DNA of 64,000 bases from UBA2991 sp965221735. Lineage in GTDB: Bacteria > Chloroflexota > Dehalococcoidia > Tepidiformales > Tepidiformaceae. The notes under the pieces were generated by a model, which was given only the letters and a program-made list of their open reading frames with translations, was not told where the DNA came from and made no database searches. The DNA is taken from the NCBI GenBank assembly GCA_965221735.1, contig OZ244910.1:2294001-2358000 (forward strand). The letters run 5' to 3'. Below, piece by piece: positions 41,322 through 49,151 of the stretch; position 1 is the stretch's first letter, and each line of letters starts with the position of its first letter. The position numbers were made by a program, and so were the translations under genes.

Positions 41322-42533
41322 TTAGGGGAGCGCCAGCATCCGTTCGAGGGCGACGAGCGACCATTCGCGCGTCTCGTCGTCGACCTTCACGCGGTTGACG
41401 ACGTGGCCCTGGACGAGACCTTCGAGGGTCCAGGCGAGGTAGGCCGGGTGGATGCGGTACATCGTGCTGCAGGGGCAGACGACGGGGTCGAGGCAGAAGA
41501 CCGTCTTGTCGGGATTCTCGTCGTTCAGGCGCTTGACGAGGTTGATCTCGGTGCCGACGCCCCAGGTGGAGCCGGCGGGGGCAGCGTTCACGGCCTTGAT
41601 GATGCGCTCGGTCGAGCCGCTCGCGTCCGCAGCCTGGACGACTTCCCAGGAGCACTCGGGGTGGACGATGACGTTCACGCCGGGGTGCTCGGCGCGGGCC
41701 TGCTCGATCTGCTCGACGGAGAAGCGCTGGTGGGTGCTGCAGTGGCCCTTCCAGAGAATGACGCGGGCGCGTTCGAGCTGCTCCTGCGAATTGCCGCCGA
41801 GGGGCAGACGCCAGTCCCACGTGATCATCTCGTCGAGGGGGATGCCCATCTCGTAGCCGGTGTTGCGGCCGAGGTGCTGGTCGGGGAAGAAGAGGACCTT
41901 CTCGCCGCGCTCGAAGGCGTACTCGAAGGTTTTGGGGGCGTTGCTCGAGGTGCAGACGATGCCCTCGCGCTTGCCGACAAAGCCCTTGAGGCTGGCGGCG
42001 CTGTTCATGTAGGTGATGGGGATGATGCGGGTGGCAGGGTCGAGGGCGGCGGTCATCTCGTCCCAGGCGGCGTAGACATCGCCGGGGTCGGCCATGTCGG
42101 CCATGGAGCAGCCGGCGGCCATGTTGGGGAGGACGACGGAGACCTCGGGGGGCGTGAGGATATCGGCGGACTCGGCCATGAAGTGGACGCCGCAGAAGAG
42201 GACGAAGTCGATGCCCTGTTGGTCGGCGGCGTGCTGGGCGAGCTTGAAGCTGTCGCCGGTGAAGTCGGCGTACTGGATGACCTCGTCGCGCTGGTAGTGG
42301 TGGCCGAGGACGACGAGGCGGTCGCCGAGGGCGGCGCGGGCGGCGCGGATGCGCTGGTCGACCTCCTCGGGCGGAAGGCCGAGGTAGCTGCGGGGGATGT
42401 CCTGCTGCCAGCTGACGAACGCGGGCTCCTCGACGAGGGGGAGGGGCTCGAGACGGTCGGTGGGGCAGGTGTCGGGATCGGAGTACAGCTCGAGCAGGGC
42501 CGCGGGGTCGGAGGTTGGGGCGGTAGCGGTCAT
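41322..42533 (-). CDS. nadA: Quinolinate synthase A
   Basis: A 403-residue iron-sulfur enzyme that condenses iminoaspartate and dihydroxyacetone phosphate to quinolinate in NAD synthesis. V-V-L-G-H-H-Y-Q-R-D-E-V is the family start of domain 1; the three 4Fe-4S ligand Cys are in L-F-C-G-V-H-F-M, V-H-P-E-C-S-W-E and V-V-C-P-C-S-T-M. The length is long because of an N-terminal extension of about 60 residues. nadB and nadC are not in the window. A palindromic operator lies 29 nt upstream of the ATG. Confidence 0.95.
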   Translation of the reverse strand: MTATAPTSDPAALLELYSDPDTCPTDRLEPLPLVEEPAFVSWQQDIPRSYLGLPPEEVDQRIRAARAALGDRLVVLGHHYQRDEVIQYADFTGDSFKLAQHAADQQGIDFVLFCGVHFMAESADILTPPEVSVVLPNMAAGCSMADMADPGDVYAAWDEMTAALDPATRIIPITYMNSAASLKGFVGKREGIVCTSSNAPKTFEYAFERGEKVLFFPDQHLGRNTGYEMGIPLDEMITWDWRLPLGGNSQEQLERARVILWKGHCSTHQRFSVEQIEQARAEHPGVNVIVHPECSWEVVQAADASGSTERIIKAVNAAPAGSTWGVGTEINLVKRLNDENPDKTVFCLDPVVCPCSTMYRIHPAYLAWTLEGLVQGHVVNRVKVDDETREWSLVALERMLALP

Positions 42534-42561
42534 CGGACGATCCCCTTCGGGTCGAGGCAGG

Positions 42562-42586
42562 ACTTAGTGTCGCACATACACTAAGT
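42562..42586 (-). promoter_or_regulatory. Perfect 9-bp palindromic operator upstream of nadA
   Basis: ACTTAGTGT and ACACTAAGT form a perfect inverted repeat around 7 nt, with centre about 40 nt before ATG 42533. The A/T content stands out in this GC-rich sequence. It is typical of a dimeric repressor site, and NAD genes are often under NrtR-, NiaR- or NadQ-type repressors; which one is not known. Confidence 0.7.
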
Positions 42587-42640
42587 AGGAGAGGTAACTG
42601 TGCCACACAAGGGCCGGATCGTCAACGGCGGGGTTGGGGA

Positions 42641-43513
42641 TCAGGGGCCGAAGAAGAGTTCGCGCACCTTGCGGACCTGGTCCAGAACCTCAGCCTCGGT
42701 CTCGTGCCTGAGGCTGAAGGAGAGGCCTCCCAGTGCCCGGGCGGGCCAGTAGCGCTCGACCCGGTAGGCGACGCCGTCGTCGTGACGGCCGCCAGCCTCC
42801 CGATAAGCCGCGACGGCCGTTTCGAAGAAGGGCTCGCCGAAGTGGAGGAGGGGGGCAAGGTCGTGGGCCGGGTCGCTCCAATCGACGTGCTCCCAGTCGA
42901 GAACGGCGGCCAGGCGCCCGTGCTCGTCCACGAGGATGTTGTCGTGCCAGACGTCGTGGTGGCAGATGGCGCGGTCGGTCGCGGGGAAGGCAGGGTCGCC
43001 GGCGAGGGCGTCCCACCAGGCGTCGATGTCGCGGCACTGCGCGGGAGTCAGGCGGTGGGCGAGCTCCTCCATGACCGCGGGACGCAGTTCGAGGTAACGG
43101 GCACGGGGCTCCCACTCGGGGAGGGCCGCCTCGCGGGCGACGGTCCGGGGAAGCGCGTGCAGTTCGGCGAGCAGCTTCCCGAGGTCTCGGGCCAGGCCTT
43201 CCGAGCCACGCTCCTGAGGCGGTGAGCCCCGGAGAGCGGGGTAGGCGAGCGCCCCGTGCGGGAACACCTCGCCGGCGAGCGAGCGCCAGCGGGGGCGAGG
43301 AACAGGGACGGAGAGATGGGCGGCGAGAACGGGGAGGGCTCGCCACTCGGACTCATAGGCCGGGGCTGGGCCCTCGATACGCGCGATCTTGACGACGATG
43401 CCCCCCGCGGTCTCGACGACGTCACCGCTGACGCCGGAGCCCAGTTGGCGCAGCGGCTCGACCGGACCGATGGCGGGGAAGGCGCGGGCGATGCGCTCGC
43501 CGAGGGACGCCAC
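42641..43513 (-). CDS. Aminoglycoside/choline-kinase-like phosphotransferase
   Basis: A 290-residue APH-fold kinase. The Brenner motif is C-H-H-D-V-W-H-D-N-I-L-V and the metal site is V-L-D-W-E-H; V-V-K-I-A-R holds the ATP Lys. The substrate is unlikely to be an aminoglycoside as such; small-molecule or sugar kinases share the fold. GTG 43513 follows the MOSC stop after 5 nt, so it belongs to the halogenase-like/MOSC operon. Downstream lies the nadA operator region. Confidence 0.87.
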   Translation of the reverse strand: MASLGERIARAFPAIGPVEPLRQLGSGVSGDVVETAGGIVVKIARIEGPAPAYESEWRALPVLAAHLSVPVPRPRWRSLAGEVFPHGALAYPALRGSPPQERGSEGLARDLGKLLAELHALPRTVAREAALPEWEPRARYLELRPAVMEELAHRLTPAQCRDIDAWWDALAGDPAFPATDRAICHHDVWHDNILVDEHGRLAAVLDWEHVDWSDPAHDLAPLLHFGEPFFETAVAAYREAGGRHDDGVAYRVERYWPARALGGLSFSLRHETEAEVLDQVRKVRELFFGP

Positions 43514-43518
43514 TGGCC

Positions 43519-44064
43519 TCAGCTACCGGAAGGAGGGCGCCAGCGGATGGTGGTGGGCTGGGTCCGCTCGATGCGCTCGGCGGCGGTTCCGGCGAGGAGC
43601 TCGACGGGGTCGCCGGGACGGAGGTCTCCGCCTTCCAGGACGCGAGCGTAGACGCGGCTGAAGCCGGGACGCTCCTCCTGGTCCATGCACGAGAAGTCGC
43701 CTTCGAGGAACCACCGGGCGTTCTTCCAGCAGGGCTCGGTGTAACCGGTGACCTCGATGAGCACGGCGTCGCCGAGGCGGAGGCGGGCGCCGGGGGTCAC
43801 GCGGTCCCAGTCGATGCCCTCGGTCGTGACGTTCTCGCCGGTGGCGCCGGGGGCGATGGGGTGGCCCTCGGCGGCGAGCGCTTCGATCCGTTCAAGAGAA
43901 TAGAGGCAGAGGGCTCGGCGGGGGCCGCCGTGGGCGCGGCGGTCAGCCTGGCGGTCGACGGTGACGCCACCGGCGTCGACGGTCGCCTCCGCGAGGGGGC
44001 GCTTGGGCACGCCGCCGTTGGAGGCGCTGAGCTGGACGATGCGGCCGCGGCTGCCCTCGCTCAT
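43519..44064 (-). CDS. MOSC domain protein (second paralogue)
   Basis: A 181-residue MOSC protein related to the one at 18387: V-T-V-D-R-Q-A-D, H-G-G-P-R-R-A-L-C-L-Y-S-L-E-R-I-E-A-L and Cys in T-E-P-C-W-K. It has an extra basic C-terminal tail of about 20 residues. ATG 44064 overlaps the flavoprotein TGA (ATGA). Molybdenum- or sulfur-transfer is the family role; a link with the flavoprotein is by context only. Confidence 0.88.
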   Translation of the reverse strand: MSEGSRGRIVQLSASNGGVPKRPLAEATVDAGGVTVDRQADRRAHGGPRRALCLYSLERIEALAAEGHPIAPGATGENVTTEGIDWDRVTPGARLRLGDAVLIEVTGYTEPCWKNARWFLEGDFSCMDQEERPGFSRVYARVLEGGDLRPGDPVELLAGTAAERIERTQPTTIRWRPPSGS

Positions 44065-45686
44065 GGGAGAGCGCCTTCCTCGAAGCGCTCGATAACGCCC
44101 TCGACATGCAGCAGGCGCAGGGCCTGGACGACCGCGGGCCGGACCTGGTCCAGGGTTTCCGCCGGGAGGCGAGCAGCGAGGCGGTCGAAGAGGTCGCCGA
44201 CGGTGCGCCGGCCATCGATCTGCGCGACGACCAGGGCGATGAGGTCACTGACCGGAGCGCCTTCCGTGCGCTCGGGCGTGGTGATGACCATTCCCCAGGC
44301 GAACTCGCCCTCGCCAACGATGGGCTTGCGTTCGAGGCGAGCCTCCGCCACAAGCGCGGGCACGGCGGAGAGGAGGCGGGGCAGGCCGTCGTCGAAGGCG
44401 GCGGCGCGCTCGGCGCGGCGGCGCTCGACGGCGCTCACGGCCTCGGTGAAGCTGCGGGGCGTCTCGCCATGGGCGAGGACGGCGCGTTCGTAGCCGACCG
44501 GGGGCTGGCCCGCGACGGCGCGAACGAAGGCGAGCCGCGCAGGGGTCGAGTCGGCGGCGCCGGTGATGCGCCGGGCCTCCCAGAAGTACGACTCAACGGT
44601 GCGGTTGCCGGCGTAGAAGAGGCGCGCCAGCTCGCGGAAGTGCTCGTACTGCTGACGGTACTGCTGGGTGTAGACGGCGGCGGCGGCCTTGCCAAGTTCC
44701 GGGTCTTTGAGCGCGGAGGTGACATAGGCGGCGGCAAGCACGCCCGAGGAGAGCGCGAGGTGGACGCCGGAGGAGAAGAGGGGGTCGACGAAACAGGCGG
44801 CATCGCCGGCGAGGACGAAGCCTTCCCCGGCGAGCTCGCTGGACGAGTACGACCAGTCGCGGACGACGGTGGGGGAGCCGGTCAGGGTGGCGCCGGCGAG
44901 GAGGGCGGAGGTGTGGGGACCGCTGGCGACGCGCTCGCGGAAGAAGGCCTCGGGGCCCATCTCGTTGATGCGCTCGCGGCCGACGGCGCTATCGACGACG
45001 ACGCCGGTGCTGAAGAGCCCGGTGTGGAGGGGGATGGCCCAGAGCCAGCCGTCCTCGACGGACTCGATGAGAATGTTGTTGGTATCGGGCTCGGGGAGGC
45101 GGGAGCCGCCCGAGTAGTAGCCATAGACGGCGAGGTTGCGGAAGAAGGGGTCGGGCTCGCGGAGGCCGCGCGTACGGCCGATGAGCCCCGCCTGGCCGCT
45201 GGCATCGACGACGAAGCGGGCGCGGGCGGTGTGCCGGCGACCCTCGGCGTCCTCGATCCGGAGGATCGCGCCGGAGGGGCCGGCATCGGCTTCGAGGACG
45301 CGGCAGCCCTCGCGCACGTCGGCGCCGTGTTCGGCGGCGTTGCGGAGGAGTATCTCGTCAAACCGGGCGCGGACGACCTGGAAAGCGTGGGGATAACGGG
45401 GGCTCGATTCGCGGAAGGACCAGCTCCATGGATCGGGGTCGCGACCCCAGACCATCGTCGCGCCGTACTTGGGGAGGAAGCCCGCCGCTTCGACGGCAGG
45501 GAGGACGCCGAGCTCGGCGAGGACGGGCATCGAGGCGGGGAGGAGCGACTCGCCGACGTGCTCGCGGGGGAAGCGGTCGCGCTCGTAGAGGCGGACGCGC
45601 CAGCCCTTGCGGGCGAGCATGGTGGCGGCGGCGGAGCCGGCCGGTCCGCCGCCCACGACCAGGACGTCGGCGTCGAAGCCGTTCAT
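44061..45686 (-). CDS. Flavin-dependent halogenase-like FAD monooxygenase
   Basis: A 541-residue FAD enzyme. V-V-G-G-G-P-A-G-S-A-A binds ADP, R-F-P-R-E-H-V-G-E-S-L-L-P is the flavin-halogenase/geranylgeranyl reductase loop, G-W-L-W-A-I-P matches W-x-W-x-I-P of halogenases, and F-V-D-P-L-F-S-S-G-V is the second halogenase-type motif. After about residue 380 it has an extra C-terminal helical part. The conserved active-site Lys of tryptophan halogenases is not obvious. ATG 45686 was chosen over GTG 45704; neither has a clear Shine-Dalgarno. Confidence 0.8.
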   Translation of the reverse strand: MNGFDADVLVVGGGPAGSAAATMLARKGWRVRLYERDRFPREHVGESLLPASMPVLAELGVLPAVEAAGFLPKYGATMVWGRDPDPWSWSFRESSPRYPHAFQVVRARFDEILLRNAAEHGADVREGCRVLEADAGPSGAILRIEDAEGRRHTARARFVVDASGQAGLIGRTRGLREPDPFFRNLAVYGYYSGGSRLPEPDTNNILIESVEDGWLWAIPLHTGLFSTGVVVDSAVGRERINEMGPEAFFRERVASGPHTSALLAGATLTGSPTVVRDWSYSSSELAGEGFVLAGDAACFVDPLFSSGVHLALSSGVLAAAYVTSALKDPELGKAAAAVYTQQYRQQYEHFRELARLFYAGNRTVESYFWEARRITGAADSTPARLAFVRAVAGQPPVGYERAVLAHGETPRSFTEAVSAVERRRAERAAAFDDGLPRLLSAVPALVAEARLERKPIVGEGEFAWGMVITTPERTEGAPVSDLIALVVAQIDGRRTVGDLFDRLAARLPAETLDQVRPAVVQALRLLHVEGVIERFEEGALP

Positions 45687-45734
45687 GCCGAAATGGTCGC
45701 ACACCGTGGCGGCAGGGGCGCGGAGAGCGGAAAG

Positions 45735-46061
45735 CTACTTCGCTTTCCGCTTGCCCCTCGCGATCTCCGTCTCCAGGGCGTCGAGCTTCGGCTCCCAGAA
45801 CCCCCGGAACCGCGCCAGCCAGGCATCGACTTCCTGCAGCGGGTCCGAGTCGACGGCGTAGATACGCCGGGCGCCGTCGATCCGCACGGTCGCGAAACCG
45901 CTGTCGCGCAGGACCTTGAGGTGCTGGGAGACGGCCGCCTGGGTGATGCTGAACTCGCGCTCGATGACGGCGGCGACCGCGCCGGCGGGGTGCTCCTCGC
46001 GGGCGAGGAGCTCGAGGATGCGCCGCCGGACGGGGTCCCGCAGGACATCGAAGGCGTGCAT
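45735..46061 (-). CDS. ArsR-family winged-helix repressor
   Basis: A 108-residue ArsR/SmtB-type regulator: L-R-D-P-V-R-R-R-I-L-E-L-L, then I-T-Q-A-A-V-S-Q-H-L-K-V-L-R recognition helix and A-R-R-I-Y wing. No Cys metal site is present, so it is not a metal sensor of the classic kind. Its ATG overlaps the stop of the SRPBCC gene (TGATG). ArsR-SRPBCC pairs like this are widely seen and are usually autoregulated. Confidence 0.9.
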   Translation of the reverse strand: MHAFDVLRDPVRRRILELLAREEHPAGAVAAVIEREFSITQAAVSQHLKVLRDSGFATVRIDGARRIYAVDSDPLQEVDAWLARFRGFWEPKLDALETEIARGKRKAK

Positions 46062-46702
46062 CAGGACTCGGGTGCGGCTTCGCCGGTGTAGAAGGCGGCA
46101 GTCTGGCGGGCGGCGGCGCGGGCGGTCGCGGGGTCGGTTCCGGCGGCGATGGCGGCCTCGCCCCAGGCTTCGCTGGCGCCGCGGTAGAAGGCCTGGCCCT
46201 CTTCGGAAAGGGCAAAGCCGGTGGGGTCGGAGATGGCTTCGTCGGGACTGCCGAAGTGGAGCGCGAGTCCCAGGAGGCCTCCCTCCCAGCCGACGCCGGT
46301 CGCGCCGGGCCCGTACGTGTCCCACTGGTCGGACAGGTGCATCGTGTGCGTCAGCGTGAGGCGCGCGCTACCGGGCCCGTCGTCCGAGAGGCCGACCTCG
46401 ACCCAGCTCACGTCGCCGCCGAACTCCCAGGTGGCGGCGAGGTGCGACGGGCGCTCGCACGCCATGATCACGCCGCCGGCGTTGCCCTCGAATTGGTAGC
46501 GGCCCCCGAGGGCGAGTTCCCCGCTGATCGGGAGGAACCAGCGAGGGATGCGCTCGCCGTTCGTCACCGCGTCCCATAGGTCTTCGACGGTCGTCGCGAA
46601 GGTGCGGGTGAGCGTGACCGCGCGAACGGGCTGCCCGTCCCGCTCCCCGGCTGACACGACTCGCTCCATCGCCCCAAGATGCTCTTCGACGTCCAGGTTC
46701 AT
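46061..46702 (-). CDS. SRPBCC / AHSA1-like protein coupled to ArsR
   Basis: A 213-residue START-like protein. L-T-R-T-F-A-T-T-V-E-D-L-W-D-A-V-T and I-P-R-W-F-L-P-I-S-G-E-L are AHSA1 signatures; a C-terminal helical extension of about 60 residues is added. GGGGGAA lies before ATG 46702; the open frame beyond is inside the neighbouring spacer and is spurious. It is transcribed from the promoter at 46727-46756. Confidence 0.88.
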   Translation of the reverse strand: MNLDVEEHLGAMERVVSAGERDGQPVRAVTLTRTFATTVEDLWDAVTNGERIPRWFLPISGELALGGRYQFEGNAGGVIMACERPSHLAATWEFGGDVSWVEVGLSDDGPGSARLTLTHTMHLSDQWDTYGPGATGVGWEGGLLGLALHFGSPDEAISDPTGFALSEEGQAFYRGASEAWGEAAIAAGTDPATARAAARQTAAFYTGEAAPES

Positions 46703-46725
46703 GGCTTCCCCCTTCAAGAGGCGTC

Positions 46726-46756
46726 TAATATAAGCACATACTAAATCTCTGGGCAA
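46726..46756 (-). promoter_or_regulatory. Promoter with overlapping palindromic operator of the SRPBCC-ArsR operon
   Basis: Minus strand TTGCCC (46756-46751) and TATATT (46732-46727) are 18 nt apart, 24 nt before ATG 46702. The imperfect palindrome TAGTAT-GTGCTT-ATATTA (46726-46743) covers the -10 and part of the spacer. ArsR repression of this site is likely. Confidence 0.55.
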
Positions 46757-46779
46757 TGCGCTGGGAGCGCAGACACGGA

Positions 46780-46807
46780 AAGGCGCCGCAGCAAGCTGCG
46801 ACGCCTT
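46780..46807 (-). terminator. Hairpin downstream of the LLM gene ending at 46830
   Basis: AAGGCG-C-CGCAGC and GCTGCG-A-CGCCTT form a long stem with one C/A mismatch and a tight loop. It starts 22 nt beyond the LLM stop, where a terminator is expected. There is no T-tract. Confidence 0.5.
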
Positions 46808-46829
46808 CGGTCGGTGCGGGTCGGGAAGA

Positions 46830-48137
46830 CTACTGGCCGCCGGCGGCGACGACCTCTTCCTGCTCGATGGGCTCGTTGGTCTTGGTGTCGACCTCGAAGG
46901 GACCCTTGAGGTCGAACTCCTTGGCCATCTCGCGGGTGGCGGGGATGATCTCCTCGCCCATGAGGCGGAGGCTGCGCATGGCGTCGTCGTGGTCCATGGC
47001 GCCGTCGCCGTCCCAGAAGAAGATGCTGCCCGGGCGCAGGTACTCGAGCACGTGGCGGATCTTCGGGATGACGGTCTTGGGCGTGCCCGTGATGATGGAC
47101 ATGCGCTCCTTCTGCGACTCGTAGCTCGAGTAGTCCTCGGGAGCCTGACCTCCATCCCCGGTGGCCTGCTCGTGCGCGACCTGGCGGCCGCGGGCGGTGG
47201 ACTGCGTGAAGCTGGTCACCGTGGGAAGCAGGTTCGTGCGGGAGGTCATACCGGGGAGGTTCTGGAGGTAGGGGCGAACGATTCCCTGGTTGCCCTCGAG
47301 GAAGGGGTTGCTGGGCCCTTCGACGTACTTGCGGGCGGCCTGGTCGGCGAGCTCCTCGGTCTCATCGACGTGGACCTTGAAGAGGTAGCTGCGGTGCTGG
47401 GTCTGCGCTTCGTAGCCGTTCTCCTCGGCGACCTGGTCGTAGTAGTCGTAGGAGTTCTTGGTGGGCTCCAGCTCGGTGGCGAGCATGACGTACGGGTAGC
47501 GGTGCTCGGCGGCCCACTTCACGGTGTTGCGGCTCATGACGCCGGGAATCCAGATCTGGGGATGGGGCTGCTGGTAGGTCTTCGCCCAGGGATTCACGTA
47601 GCGGTAGTTGTAGTGCTCGCCTTCCCAGCGGAAGGGGCCGGACCTGGTCCAGGCGGCGAGGACGAGGTCGTGGGCCTCCTGGAAGCGCTCCCAGTTGAAG
47701 GGCGCCTGGGCGTTGTGGGCGACGCTCTCGCGGCCGGTGCCGCGCACCCAGCCGGTGACGAGGCGGCCGCGGGAGATCATGTCGATCTCGGCGAGCTCCT
47801 CGGCGAGCCACAGGGGGTCGTCCCAGATGGGGAGGACGTTGCCGAGGATGACGATCTTCACGCGCTGGGTGATGCGCGAGAGGATGGCGGCTTCGACGTT
47901 GACCACGCCGCCCATGCAGAAGGGCGTGCTGTGGTGCTCGTTGAGCATGACGCCGTCGAAGCCCATCTCCTCGGCGTAGACCTTCTCGTCGAGGTAGCGG
48001 TTGTAGAGCTCCGAGCCAAGCTTCGGGTTGTACTCACTGTTGCTGATGCCGAGGTCGGCAATATCGCGGCCGGTGGAGCCGAAATAGCCGGATTCCTGGT
48101 CCTGGTAGGGCCTCTCGGTGAAGTAGCCGATGAACAT
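46830..48137 (-). CDS. LLM class flavin-dependent oxidoreductase (large type)
   Basis: A 435-residue luciferase-like protein. N-E-H-H-S-T-P-F and L-G-N-V-L-P-I are family marks, G-R-L-V-T-G-W-V-R-G-T-G the flavin-phosphate region and P-Q-I-W-I-P-G further on. The N-terminus R-P-Y-Q-D and insertion at 250-330 fit the larger alkanesulfonate or nitrilotriacetate monooxygenase-type. Start ATG 48137 has GAGGG upstream. TATGAT at 48194-48199 is a possible -10 with a leader of about 55 nt. Confidence 0.9.
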   Translation of the reverse strand: MFIGYFTERPYQDQESGYFGSTGRDIADLGISNSEYNPKLGSELYNRYLDEKVYAEEMGFDGVMLNEHHSTPFCMGGVVNVEAAILSRITQRVKIVILGNVLPIWDDPLWLAEELAEIDMISRGRLVTGWVRGTGRESVAHNAQAPFNWERFQEAHDLVLAAWTRSGPFRWEGEHYNYRYVNPWAKTYQQPHPQIWIPGVMSRNTVKWAAEHRYPYVMLATELEPTKNSYDYYDQVAEENGYEAQTQHRSYLFKVHVDETEELADQAARKYVEGPSNPFLEGNQGIVRPYLQNLPGMTSRTNLLPTVTSFTQSTARGRQVAHEQATGDGGQAPEDYSSYESQKERMSIITGTPKTVIPKIRHVLEYLRPGSIFFWDGDGAMDHDDAMRSLRLMGEEIIPATREMAKEFDLKGPFEVDTKTNEPIEQEEVVAAGGQ

Positions 48138-48252
48138 GCGTCGCCCTCCGGGCCGGCGCGCTCGCAGACGCGACGGCGCTTAATTGGCGGCATCATACCG
48201 CCTTTGCATGGAGATGAGGCCGTCTCCGGGGGAACCCGGGGCGTTTCGCGCC

Positions 48253-49041
48253 CTAGCCTCCCGCGTGCGCGGTGATGAGAGCGGCGAGCGCCTCGGGCTC
48301 TTCGTAGTCGACGTAGTGGCCCGCGCCCTCGACGATCTCGAGGGTGGCGTTGCCCAGGCCGCCGGCGTACTGCCGGGCGCACGTGAGCGGGATGACCTGC
48401 TCCTCGCTGCCGGCCACGACGAGCGCGGGCGTCTGCACTTCGCCGAGCACCGGAGCCAGGCGGCGGTTGAACATGTACGGCTTCCAGCTGAGGCGGGCGG
48501 TCATCTCGCGGCTGAAGTCCCAGAGCTCGCGGACCTCCGGGGCGACTTCCTCGCCGAAGATCTCCTGGAAGTGGGCCTCGTCGCGGAACCCGGCGGTCAC
48601 GTACTCGCCGTAGCTGACCAGCATCTGGTCGAGTATCTCGCCCTCATCGGGCTGAAGGCCGGCGGCGCCCACGAGGACGAGGGAGCCGAGGCGCTCCTGG
48701 TTCATGGCGGCAAGCTCGGCGGCGATGAAGCCGCCGAAGCCGAGGCCGACCAGGGTGGGGCTGTCGGGGGCGACCTGCGCAAGGAAACGGCTGATGAGAA
48801 TGGCCATGTCGCGCGCGTCGCGGGCCCAGGCGGGCCGCTCAGACTGACCGTAGCCGGGGAGATCGGGCACGGTCACCGTGAAGTTTCGGGAGAGCGCCTC
48901 GTAGAACGGGATCCAGCCGAGATTGCCGGTCGAGTGGTGGAGGACGACTGCGGCGGGACCGCTGCCTCCCTGCAGGTAGCGGATGCTGAGGCCCGCGACC
49001 TCGGCGGTGGATTCGGTCCACGTCTGCTCGGCTGTCGTCAT
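48253..49041 (-). CDS. Alpha/beta hydrolase-fold protein lacking the Ser nucleophile
   Basis: A 262-residue alpha/beta hydrolase-fold protein. The elbow that should read G-x-S-x-G is V-G-L-G101-F-G-G, so Gly replaces the nucleophile. The oxyanion region is L-H-H-S-T-G, the acid position is G-S-E-E, and the late His is kept in G-A-G-H-Y. Hydrolysis by the usual mechanism is not possible; a cofactor-free oxygenase, decarboxylase, or receptor-like binding function remains. ATG 49041 has GAGGAG upstream. A TATCAT lies upstream, near 49077. Confidence 0.83.
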   Translation of the reverse strand: MTTAEQTWTESTAEVAGLSIRYLQGGSGPAAVVLHHSTGNLGWIPFYEALSRNFTVTVPDLPGYGQSERPAWARDARDMAILISRFLAQVAPDSPTLVGLGFGGFIAAELAAMNQERLGSLVLVGAAGLQPDEGEILDQMLVSYGEYVTAGFRDEAHFQEIFGEEVAPEVRELWDFSREMTARLSWKPYMFNRRLAPVLGEVQTPALVVAGSEEQVIPLTCARQYAGGLGNATLEIVEGAGHYVDYEEPEALAALITAHAGG

Positions 49042-49151
49042 GGGTGGCTCCTCGGGCGCTGGGTGCGTAGCGGCGAATGATACGCGAGCGCACTGCACGA
49101 GGCTGGGCCGCCCGCTGGCCCGGTCCGGACCGCATCTGTACGCTCTCGCGC

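Noticed and set aside
39267..42584. 1105-codon plus-strand open frame opposite the transporter and nadA
   Set aside because: It begins inside a CaiB gene in the wrong frame and is antisense to two clear genes; composition is typical of a shadow.
48227..48240. Small CCGGG-GGAA-CCCGG hairpin downstream of the nucleophile-less hydrolase
   Set aside because: Only 5 bp of all-GC stem and no T-tract; such hairpins arise by chance at this base composition.
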